Below, piece by piece: positions 1 to 3,811 of a stretch of DNA of 5,662 bases. Position numbers and translations under genes: made by a program. The stretch is taken from contig NZ_QUIV01000044.1 of NCBI RefSeq assembly GCF_003480315.1, forward strand, positions 1 through 5,662, given 5' to 3'. The DNA comes from Clostridium sp. AM33-3. Its GTDB lineage: Bacteria > Bacillota > Clostridia > Lachnospirales > Lachnospiraceae. How positions within the stretch are numbered: position 1 is the stretch's first letter; each line of letters opens with the position of its first letter. The notes below the pieces were generated by a model. It saw nothing but the letters and a program-made list of their open reading frames with translations, was not told the origin of the DNA and searched no databases.

Positions 1-59
1 CCCTCACAAGTTCTAAAGTGTAGCCGTTAGGCTATCACTTTAGGGAACTTGCAATATAT
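1..59. repeat. Left copy of 59-bp terminal direct repeat (circular join)
   Basis: Bases 1-59 are identical to 5604-5662 with no mismatch. A perfect repeat confined to both ends of a contig, in the middle of a functional region (the oriT hairpin), is what a circular molecule assembled as a line gives, so the real molecule is probably about 5,603 bp. The mob operon promoter at 71-99 only makes sense if 1 joins 5603. A true duplicated oriT is the less likely alternative. Confidence 0.9.
7..51. other. oriT hairpin (origin of transfer), probable
   Basis: Imperfect inverted repeat: CAAGTTC (7-13) pairs with GAACTTG (45-51), AAAGTG (15-20) with CACTTT (36-41), and TAGCC (21-25) with GGCTA (30-34), around a GTTA loop, with small bulges at 35 and 43-44. 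It lies upstream of the mob operon and is followed on the + strand by AATATATCCGCT (53-64). Hairpin followed by a short nic-region motif is the arrangement of oriT sites used by MobP relaxases; RP4 nic lies in ATCCTG/C. The analogous nick here would fall near 62-63 in ATATCCGC. The cut position is inferred. Confidence 0.7.
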
Positions 60-70
60 CCGCTACACAT

Positions 71-99
71 AATATAGCATAGTGATAGCCACTTGTCAA
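71..99 (-). promoter_or_regulatory. Mob operon promoter
   Basis: On the minus strand TTGACA (99-94) and TATATT (76-71) are separated by exactly 17 bases, with TG one base upstream of the -10 (extended -10). The predicted start is near 64. The transcript crosses the join and reaches the first mob ORF at 5513 after a leader of about 150 nt that includes the complement of the oriT hairpin. The spacer contains AGTGATAGCC (81-90), one copy of a recurrent local motif, so repressor binding here would block RNA polymerase directly. Confidence 0.75.
81..90 (-). repeat. Recurrent GGCTATCACT motif, copy in the mob promoter spacer
   Basis: GGCTATCACT occurs on the minus strand here and on the plus strand at 30-39 (right arm of the oriT hairpin, repeated at 5633-5642) and 5536-5545 (just upstream of the first mob gene). 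A partial copy, TGATAGCC, lies at 353-360. Clustering of one 10-mer around oriT and the operon control region suggests a binding site for a ribbon-helix-helix protein, either MobC or the 211-residue protein. The binding assignment is inferred. Confidence 0.5.
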
Positions 100-197
100 G
101 CGGATATATTCGTGCGTGGATTTCGCCAGAAATACAGTGGAGCTTACTTCCTCTTGGGCGACTTTGGAAGTGTAGGAGGGAGACAGTCAAGGGCTTG

Positions 198-255
198 TTT
201 TTTATCTGCAGTATGAGCTTCGGCTTGCCGATCAGCGAATGCAGCAGATAAAAAA
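198..255. repeat. Compound inverted repeat (T-first cruciform-like structure)
   Basis: TTTTTTATCTGC (198-209) is perfectly complementary to GCAGATAAAAAA (244-255). The loop holds an inner hairpin, TCGGC (220-224) with GCCGA (227-231). Intrinsic terminators have A-tract, stem, T-tract; this one is T-tract, stem, A-tract on both strands, so it is a poor terminator. A DNA-level role (cruciform, or a single-strand initiation site acting after transfer) or a structured RNA fits better. It lies in the gene-free 111-458 stretch, in which I see no ORF with a convincing ribosome binding site. Confidence 0.5.
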
Positions 256-308
256 TGGTCGCAGACCACCCTTTACTTTCTTCCGCCGGAACAGACAATG
301 AAGCACAA

Positions 309-344
309 GGGGAAGTGACGGAACGGACGGACAGCCGTTTCCCC
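309..344. repeat. GC-rich hairpin in the gene-free region
   Basis: GGGGAA (309-314) pairs with TTCCCC (339-344) and ACGG (318-321) with CCGT (335-338), with a GTG bulge at 315-317. The loop contains repeated ACGGA units. No U-tract follows, so it is not a terminator. With the hairpins at 198-255 and 366-420 it makes 111-458 a strongly structured noncoding segment, compatible with a single-strand or priming origin. This role is not demonstrated. Confidence 0.35.
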
Positions 345-363
345 CTCCGGCATGATAGCCAAC

Positions 364-420
364 AAAAAAGAGTATCAAGGGTAAACGCTGCGGTCTTTCG
401 ACCGCCCTTGACACTCTTTT
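364..420. terminator. Long bidirectional terminator-like hairpin
   Basis: AAAAGAGT (366-373) pairs with ACTCTTTT (413-420). After an A/C mismatch, TCAAGG (375-380) pairs with CCTTGA (406-411). A nine-base bulge (381-389) leads to an inner GCGGTC-TTTC-GACCGC stem (390-405). The polarity is A-tract, stem, T-tract, as in intrinsic terminators, with four T on the plus strand and six T on the minus strand (369-364). It would insulate the toxin promoter at 459 from rightward read-through and act as a backstop for leftward transcripts from rep. Confidence 0.55.
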
Positions 421-458
421 CCTTATGGCTCTGATAATAAACAAGGGGAAATGGCTTC

Positions 459-487
459 TTGTGGCATTTCTGCCACTATGGTATAAT
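459..487 (+). promoter_or_regulatory. Toxin mRNA promoter with internal palindrome
   Basis: TTGTGG (459-464) and a perfect TATAAT (482-487) are separated by 17 bases, with TG one base before the -10 (extended -10). Predicted start near 494. GTGGCA (461-466) and TGCCAC (471-476) form a perfect inverted repeat over a TTTC centre, covering part of the -35 and the spacer. It lies upstream of the start, so it would act as a DNA operator and not in the RNA. Confidence 0.8.
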
Positions 488-499
488 GGGCAACGCTAC

Positions 500-528
500 C
501 ACCCCTATACAGGTACAGAAAGGGGGTG
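500..528 (+). promoter_or_regulatory. 5' UTR stem-loop sequestering the toxin Shine-Dalgarno
   Basis: CACCCC (500-505) pairs with GGGGTG (523-528), burying the AAAGGGGG ribosome binding site (519-526) eight to ten bases before the ATG at 536. In pAD1 fst a 5' stem-loop likewise lowers toxin translation and stabilises the mRNA so that toxin persists after the antitoxin decays. Pairing is read directly; the function is by analogy. Confidence 0.6.
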
Positions 529-558
529 TGCCACCATGAGTATATTTTCGTCTTTCTT
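528..558 (+). repeat. Direct repeats DRa and DRb, toxin-side copy
   Basis: GTGCCACCATGAG (528-540) matches 705-717 with one mismatch, and TTTCGTCTTTCTT (546-558) matches 721-733 exactly. The spacer is 5 bases here and 3 in the other copy. DRa contains the toxin start codon and DRb lies just inside the coding region. Since the antisense RNA is the complement of the second copies, both segments of the toxin mRNA can be bound by it in trans. Confidence 0.85.
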
Positions 559-622
559 ACTCTCTGTCTTGGCAAGTGTAGTCGCCTACTACATCTGCAA
601 ATGGCTGGACGGAGATAAATAG
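536..622 (+). CDS. Fst-like type I toxin, small hydrophobic membrane peptide (28 aa)
   Basis: Start ATG 536 is chosen because it follows the AAAGGGGG site and lies downstream of the promoter at 459-487; an in-frame upstream start at 425 would precede that promoter. The peptide begins MSIFSSF, has one membrane helix (about residues 4-22) containing Ser, Val, Ala and two Tyr, and ends with CKWLDGDK. A short N-terminus, single helix, WL(D/S) motif and charged tail are the plan of the Fst/Ldr toxin superfamily, which damages the membrane and nucleoid from inside. The usual Pro-x-x-x-Gly of Fst is absent, so it may be a divergent branch or a convergent family. The assignment rests mainly on the RNA architecture: antisense gene, shared terminator and paired repeats. 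A chance small ORF is unlikely given its own promoter, ribosome site and terminator. Confidence 0.8.
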   Translation: MSIFSSFLLSVLASVVAYYICKWLDGDK

Positions 623-667
623 GCGGTAGCCAGCCTAAGGCATAAGCCACCTTGCCACAACGGAATA

Positions 668-702
668 GAAAAGCCCCGGAGGTCGCAACTCCGGGGCTTT
701 TT
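668..702. terminator. Shared bidirectional intrinsic terminator of toxin and antitoxin RNAs
   Basis: A perfect 13-bp stem, AAAAGCCCCGGAG (669-681) with CTCCGGGGCTTTT (689-701), closes a 7-base loop. Five T (698-702) follow on the plus strand and four T (672-669) on the minus strand. It ends the rightward toxin mRNA (about 494-702) and the leftward antisense RNA (about 737-668), so both RNAs carry complementary terminator loops (GUCGCAA/UUGCGAC). In pAD1 par the loop contact starts RNA pairing. It is also the first terminator met by transcripts leaving rep. Confidence 0.9.
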
Positions 703-704
703 GC

Positions 705-733
705 GTGCCACAATGAGCACTTTCGTCTTTCTT
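705..733 (+). repeat. Direct repeats DRa and DRb, antitoxin-side copy
   Basis: GTGCCACAATGAG (705-717) and TTTCGTCTTTCTT (721-733), transcribed in the opposite direction as the 5' half of the antisense RNA. They are the partners of 528-540 and 546-558. The single DRa difference (A712 against C535) falls just beside the toxin AUG, so pairing should tolerate it. Confidence 0.85.
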
Positions 734-743
734 GCCTACTGGC

Positions 744-772
744 ATTATAGCATATGCCTTTCAGCATTTCAA
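744..772 (-). promoter_or_regulatory. Antitoxin RNA promoter
   Basis: Minus-strand TTGAAA (772-767) and perfect TATAAT (749-744) are separated by 17 bases, with TG one base upstream of the -10. A perfect palindrome, GCATATGC (750-757), abuts the -10. The promoter sits only 8 bases past the rep stop codon (780-782), so rep transcripts run straight into it. It matches consensus better at -35 than the toxin promoter, as expected for an antitoxin made in excess. Confidence 0.75.
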
Positions 773-779
773 GTATGCC

Positions 780-2162
780 CTACTTCCACCACTTATAAAC
801 CGTATGCTTTGCAAGTCCTGTCTCTCGGATGCAGTCCGCTTTTGTTCCCAGAGGGTTGCTTTCTCTCCATTCTTCGACAATCTTCGCCTTGTCTGGTCTC
901 CCTTGTAGAGCTTTGCCCCTGTCCTCATTCATTGTTTCAAGGGTAAAACGTGCGATTTTTAAGTGCGTGGCTTGCTTTCTGCCGTTCCTCTTATTTGGCG
1001 GTATGACAACTTTCGTCTGCTTCTCTATCCATTCTCGGCTTGCCATAGTCGAAAGTAGCTTGTTATCAGCTTTGAGGGCTTTCAATGCGTCCTTTACATC
1101 TTCCCTTGTAAAATGGTTGTCCTCATCATCTGTAAGGCTCTCCAGATGCTCCAAAAATGAATAGGCATCTTGCCTTATTCGTCTTTCAGATATGCCACAT
1201 TTCAAGCCATACGCACACAATGCCATGATTGAGAAGTACCTACCGCCTACCTTTACTTCGGTAAAAATCTTGTTCTTCCACCACTCATAAAGGGCTTCAT
1301 TACACACCCATGTGCCTTTTTTCTTCGGTCTGCCCTCTACAACTCGCTCTTGATACCACTCTGGGTACAGCTTCTTTGCTTCGTCCAGTGACAGCTTACT
1401 CTTTTCTTTCTTCGGCTTCTCTGTAAGTACCGATAAATCAACCTTACAGTTCGGTATGCTGTCCTTTATATCTTCCAGAGTATAGCGGTTATCCGACATC
1501 TTATAGGCTTTCACTGGGAAGTCTGCCCCCAGCTTGCTCTGGCTCCCAACACACCTAAAGCCTTGATAGATACCTGTTATATCTGGGCTGTCTGGTCTGA
1601 TACTGCTCGTATCGTTCCATAGTCTGCGGATAAATGCTTCTTTCAGCTCCGCAAGGGTATCTTCCAGATTATGATACAACTGTACTGGCTCTTTCAAAAA
1701 GTAATAGGCATGGACACCCTTTCCAGAACTCACAAGGTAGGTCGGTCGGAGCTGTACTCCGTTCCCGAATTGCTTCAAGAGGTTCTTCAACTGCTGTTTT
1801 CCGACATAATCAATATCTATTGCAACCGCATACAGTTCATGTGCGTTCTGCTTCGTGTGTGTCTTGCCATAGAACGTGATAGGCGGTATCAGTCCGAACT
1901 CGTCCCCTATGACCTTATCAAGCATATTCAGACTATCATCTATAACCCACTGCTTCGTTCTTCCCTTTCCAGATGGTCTTATCTGGGTTGCAATCACATT
2001 TCCTTTTCCGTCATGCTCTGCACTCTGTAAGCTCCCCTCTGGGAACAAGTCACGATAGAACTCATGGGGGCTGACCTCTGGAAAACCTCTCTCCAACATC
2101 AGCTCCTCTTTATCCCTATATACCTTTCTCCACTCATACATTGTTTTTGTATTTCTACGCAT
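780..2162 (-). CDS. Plasmid replication initiator, archaeo-eukaryotic primase (AEP) type
   Basis: 460 residues. Signature motifs of AEP-fold Rep/primase proteins appear in order: metal-binding DxD in AVAIDID (Asp116, Asp118), SSGKGVH with the catalytic-type His151, and GFRCVGSQSK (Arg203, Lys210), matching the R-x-x-G-x-x-x-K third motif. Residues about 300-365 are helical and resemble a PriCT-type region. The C-terminus (about 439-459, ending HTVYKWWK) looks like a helix-turn-helix for origin binding. Such proteins start plasmid replication by recognising the origin and priming or extending DNA. Start ATG 2162 follows AGGAG (2173-2169) with six bases between; Met8 is a poorer start. Promoters lie in the upstream repeat array, and the gene is followed by the toxin-antitoxin locus. 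The general class is secure; the exact Rep family was not searched. Confidence 0.85.
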   Translation of the reverse strand: MRRNTKTMYEWRKVYRDKEELMLERGFPEVSPHEFYRDLFPEGSLQSAEHDGKGNVIATQIRPSGKGRTKQWVIDDSLNMLDKVIGDEFGLIPPITFYGKTHTKQNAHELYAVAIDIDYVGKQQLKNLLKQFGNGVQLRPTYLVSSGKGVHAYYFLKEPVQLYHNLEDTLAELKEAFIRRLWNDTSSIRPDSPDITGIYQGFRCVGSQSKLGADFPVKAYKMSDNRYTLEDIKDSIPNCKVDLSVLTEKPKKEKSKLSLDEAKKLYPEWYQERVVEGRPKKKGTWVCNEALYEWWKNKIFTEVKVGGRYFSIMALCAYGLKCGISERRIRQDAYSFLEHLESLTDDEDNHFTREDVKDALKALKADNKLLSTMASREWIEKQTKVVIPPNKRNGRKQATHLKIARFTLETMNEDRGKALQGRPDKAKIVEEWRESNPLGTKADCIRETGLAKHTVYKWWK

Positions 2163-2179
2163 ATTTTTCTCCTACTTAG

Positions 2180-2196
2180 ATATATTATATAATATA
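2180..2196. repeat. AT-only palindrome upstream of rep (possible DNA unwinding element)
   Basis: Bases 2181-2196 form a perfect 16-bp palindrome, TATATTATATAATATA, within an uninterrupted 17-base A/T run just before the rep ribosome binding site. Next to a tandem-repeat array this suits the melting site of an origin. It also contains TATAAT-like -10 sequences facing rep, but with no -35 at proper spacing. Confidence 0.5.
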
Positions 2197-2256
2197 CTGC
2201 CCTTACTCCGCTTGACCGCTAATCTTATCAATAGATTTTTGCACCTTTTTCTCTCA

Positions 2257-2285
2257 AGTATAAGGGAGTGCCTTTTTGGTGTCAA
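2257..2285 (-). promoter_or_regulatory. Proximal rep promoter in repeat unit 1
   Basis: Minus strand TTGACA (2285-2280) and TATACT (2262-2257) with a 17-base spacer, predicted start near 2250, giving a leader of roughly 88 nt to the rep ATG. The AGGGAGTG/CACTCCCT palindrome arms lie in the spacer and just upstream of the -35, so a protein bound to the palindrome would shut the promoter. Confidence 0.75.
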
Positions 2286-2355
2286 TATCTACACCTCACT
2301 CCCTCTCGCCTTCACCGCTTATCTTATCAATGAAGTATTTTACCTTTTTCCATCA

Positions 2356-2384
2356 AGTATAAGGGAGTGCCTTTTTGGTGTCAA
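2356..2384 (-). promoter_or_regulatory. Distal rep promoter in repeat unit 2
   Basis: Exact copy of the unit 1 promoter, 99 bases further upstream: TTGACA (2384-2379), 17 bases, TATACT (2361-2356). Its transcript would run through unit 1, so the array doubles the rep promoter. In unit 3 the equivalent place lacks TTGACA and has no recognisable promoter. Confidence 0.7.
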
Positions 2385-2456
2385 TATCTACACCTCACTC
2401 CCTCTCGCCCTTATCGCTTATCTTATCAATGAATTTATTGCACCTTTTTGACCTCT

Positions 2457-2503
2457 AAAAAAAGGGAGTGAATTAAGAATATCTCATCCTCACTTCACTC
2501 CCT
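2457..2503 (-). terminator. Terminator of the cargo gene, formed by repeat unit 3
   Basis: Read leftward, AGGGAGTGAA (2503-2494) pairs perfectly with TTCACTCCCT (2472-2463) around a 21-base loop and is followed by seven T (2463-2457; the last pair overlaps). It lies 41 bases past the stop of the 2544-3098 gene and would keep cargo transcripts out of rep. The loop is long for an intrinsic terminator, hence moderate confidence. Confidence 0.6.
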
Positions 2504-2543
2504 CTTATTTTCATCACTACTCTTACCAATATTTCAGTATTTT

Positions 2544-3098
2544 CTACTTAGCATCACGAAGAGTTCCTTTCCATACTGCGTATTCGTCACCTTTCTCATC
2601 AGTTGCGGTTAATATTGCTTCACAATATGGATTTGATGGTGGATTCGGAGTCGTATATACATAGCTTCGAGAATTAGTTCCTGTATACCCATTATGATCT
2701 TCTTCATTTGTATGCCAACTATTTACTCCTTCAGCTCTTGTTACAAGTTTACTGGATTTTAATTTTAATGGATTAGACGTCATAGATGCCTTAACTGTGT
2801 ACTGCGGTCTTCCAGATGAATCTAAACCATCATAAAAATACTCCATACTTCCTAAAATTCTATTTTCAATATCTAAAGCTGTAGCAGGAATAGGTTCTCG
2901 AGAAGAAATTGTGTTTTTTCCATCACACGCAAAATATACTTTATCCAGCAAAACAGATTCTCCATTAGTTGAACGAGTCACCGATTCTACCGCCTCGGTT
3001 TCAGCAGGAGCTGTATCTGCTGCAAAACTAACCATATTCATAGCCATCATCATTATTGCTGCCAAAGCTAACGCTACAGATCTGCGAATATTTCTCAT
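2544..3098 (-). CDS. Exported protein of unknown function (184 aa), cargo gene
   Basis: I do not recognise the family. The N-terminus is a clear Sec signal peptide: MRNIRRS, a hydrophobic stretch at residues 8-24, and a likely signal peptidase I site VSFA/AD after residue 26, leaving a mature protein of about 158 residues. No lipobox, LPXTG anchor or second membrane segment is seen, so it should be secreted. The mature part is polar, rich in Ser, Thr and Asn, with alternating patterns suggesting beta structure, and has two cysteines (58 and 159) that could form a disulfide. Start ATG 3098 follows AGGAGGA (3111-3105). The gene and its upstream region are visibly AT-richer than the mob genes and use more A/T-ending codons, a sign of separate origin. 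Context gives no pathway; a bacteriocin, immunity, adhesin or inhibitor role is possible but unsupported. Confidence 0.75.
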   Translation of the reverse strand: MRNIRRSVALALAAIMMMAMNMVSFAADTAPAETEAVESVTRSTNGESVLLDKVYFACDGKNTISSREPIPATALDIENRILGSMEYFYDGLDSSGRPQYTVKASMTSNPLKLKSSKLVTRAEGVNSWHTNEEDHNGYTGTNSRSYVYTTPNPPSNPYCEAILTATDEKGDEYAVWKGTLRDAK

Positions 3099-3111
3099 TA
3101 ATTTTCCTCCT

Positions 3112-3158
3112 ATGTCAATGTATTTTTATAGCATCTAAAGCAACAAGTACATTGGCAT
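3112..3158 (-). promoter_or_regulatory. Leader stem-loop upstream of the cargo gene
   Basis: ATGTCAATGTA (3112-3122) and TACATTGGCAT (3148-3158) are inverted repeats with one mismatch in 11. In the leftward mRNA the stem ends immediately before the AGGAGG of the cargo gene, and its 25-base loop contains the stop codon of a five-codon ORF. A ribosome on that ORF would melt the stem. This resembles a leader-peptide control device, though the stem does not cover the cargo ribosome site itself. Confidence 0.45.
3135..3152 (-). CDS. Possible leader peptide ORF (MYLLL)
   Basis: ATG TAC TTG TTG CTT TAG, preceded by GGAGG (3165-3161) at 8 bases. A second ATG two codons upstream (3158) is in frame but too close to the ribosome site. 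The stop lies about 37 bases before the cargo ATG. A strong ribosome site with only five or seven codons behind it suggests a regulatory leader and not a functional peptide; chance is possible in this AT-rich stretch. Confidence 0.3.
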   Translation of the reverse strand: MYLLL

Positions 3159-3232
3159 CCCCTCCTTTTTGTTTTACTATACTATATTTTCAACAAAAAA
3201 ACATTAATTATATATAACATTTTTATAAAACT
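3159..3232 (-). promoter_or_regulatory. AT-rich intergenic stretch before the cargo gene
   Basis: Read leftward it contains -10-like TATAAT and TATAGT sequences and a TTGAAA, but none at 16-18 base spacing with a good partner, so I cannot place the cargo promoter. No terminator hairpin follows the mob operon stop at 3233, so mob transcripts may also run into the cargo gene. Confidence 0.3.
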
Positions 3233-3811
3233 TTACTTGACAAATAAATAATATAACACTATCAAAAACGTCCCAATATTACAGACCATACCGCCCCAAA
3301 ACAGGTATATCTTCAAGCCCTCATATCTGAAAAAGCTGTTTTTGCTTTCCTCCAGCTCCCGGACTTTCTGCTTCATTACGCTTGTAAGCGTATCAGACTG
3401 CTTTTCAAGAGCTTTTGTTGCCTTCTGTACCGCCTCTATATTCGCCTGTAACGCCTTTTTTACCTCTTGGACGGTACTTTCTCTGACCTCATCTCTCAGG
3501 CTCCCAATTCCGGCTGATATGGCGTTCTGAAGTAGTTCGTTGCTGTTCTCTAACTGCTCGACTTGCTTCTTCAGCTCGCTGATGAGCTGCCTGCTCAGCT
3601 CGGCGTCTCTCTGCCTGTTCTGCTCTGCCCTTGCTTGTCCTTGATTTGACTGCTTCATCAATTCCTCGCAGCTCTCGCTCGACAAAGCTAAGGCTTCCTT
3701 CAGCAGGCTGTTCTCCAGCTCTGTCCGGCTCTGACGGTTCAGTTCTTGGATCCGTTCTCTCGGACTTGCCTGCTCTGACTTCTGCTGTTCGTGCATTTCT
3801 CTCAAACTCAT
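3233..3811 (-). CDS. MobB-like coiled-coil membrane mobilization protein (192 aa)
   Basis: Start ATG 3811 is chosen because AAAGGAGG (3828-3821) precedes it by 9 bases. An in-frame TTG at 3832 would place that ribosome site inside the coding region. Residues about 10-160 are highly charged, rich in Glu, Gln, Lys, Arg and Ser, with heptad-like leucines (long coiled coil, e.g. around 70-95 and 115-155). Residues 166-190 form one C-terminal membrane helix with a Gly-Gly and a Cys, followed by VK. A coiled-coil membrane protein whose gene overlaps the relaxase tail is the plan of ColE1-type MobB, which links the relaxosome to the membrane and coupling protein. The similarity is architectural; sequence homology was not tested. 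It overlaps the relaxase gene by 323 bp in another frame. Confidence 0.7.
   Translation of the reverse strand: MSLREMHEQQKSEQASPRERIQELNRQSRTELENSLLKEALALSSESCEELMKQSNQGQARAEQNRQRDAELSRQLISELKKQVEQLENSNELLQNAISAGIGSLRDEVRESTVQEVKKALQANIEAVQKATKALEKQSDTLTSVMKQKVRELEESKNSFFRYEGLKIYLFWGGMVCNIGTFLIVLYYLFVK

Larger units (their letters stand above)
53..110. repeat. 12-bp inverted repeat pair flanking the mob promoter (nic-like motif and its mirror)
   Basis: AATATATCCGCT (53-64) and its exact reverse complement AGCGGATATATT (99-110) are separated by 34 bases. The left copy follows the oriT hairpin and probably contains nic. The right copy has no hairpin beside it. Between them sits the leftward mob promoter: the right arm touches its -35 and the left arm covers the expected transcription start. 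Inferred role: recognition sites through which a relaxosome protein both marks oriT and represses the mob operon. Confidence 0.6.
668..737 (-). ncRNA. Antisense antitoxin RNA (RNA II-like, about 70 nt)
   Basis: Predicted from the promoter at 744-772, with start near 737 and end in the bidirectional terminator. From its 5' end it carries the complement of DRb (733-721), the complement of DRa (717-705) and the terminator stem. It can pair with the toxin mRNA in three places: the terminator (true overlap), DRa over the toxin AUG, and DRb. Length, order of elements and convergent geometry match RNA II of pAD1 par (about 66 nt). No ORF is apparent in it. Expected role: block ribosome access to the toxin start; loss of the unstable RNA after plasmid loss would release the toxin. 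Confidence 0.8.
2215..2530. repeat. Tandem repeat array, probable vegetative origin (oriV) and rep control region
   Basis: Three units begin at 2215, 2314 and 2413 (periods 99 and 99), and a partial fourth begins at 2513. Each starts with (A/T)CGCT(T/A)ATCTTATCAAT and later holds a palindrome, AGGGAGTG ... CACTCCCT: 2263-2270/2297-2304, 2362-2369/2396-2403 and 2463-2470/2496-2503. Units 1 and 2 are near-identical over 2254-2310 and 2353-2409, with an inner stem GGTGT/ACACC. Unit 3 keeps the borders and outer palindrome but has a different core. The position directly upstream of rep and the repeated palindromes suggest Rep-binding iterons that serve replication and autoregulation. Binding by Rep is inferred. 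Confidence 0.7.

Noticed and set aside
1..59. Terminal repeats as insertion-sequence or transposon ends
   Set aside because: They are direct, contain the oriT hairpin and no transposase exists in the window; circular closure explains them.
198..255. Hairpin 198-255 as an intrinsic terminator
   Set aside because: T-tract precedes and A-tract follows the stem on both strands, the reverse of a terminator.
425..535. N-terminal extension of the toxin ORF from 425
   Set aside because: The extension begins upstream of the promoter at 459-487 and lacks a ribosome site. ATG 536 has AAAGGGGG at proper spacing and fits the transcript.
423..767. Leftward 114-codon ORF across the toxin locus
   Set aside because: No ribosome site, passes through a strong bidirectional terminator, composition unlike a protein; a shadow frame.
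2212..2451. 79-codon rightward ORF with a repeated internal sequence
   Set aside because: Its internal repeat merely reflects the 99-bp DNA repeats (33 codons). It has no ribosome site, and it runs antisense through rep promoters and palindromes.
2215..2530. Tandem repeats as a CRISPR array
   Set aside because: Units are about 100 bp and similar across the whole unit, with no unique spacers and no cas gene.
3113..3118. TTGACA on the minus strand just before the cargo gene
   Set aside because: Only about 15 bases separate it from the start codon, with no -10 in between; it is the distal arm of the leader stem.
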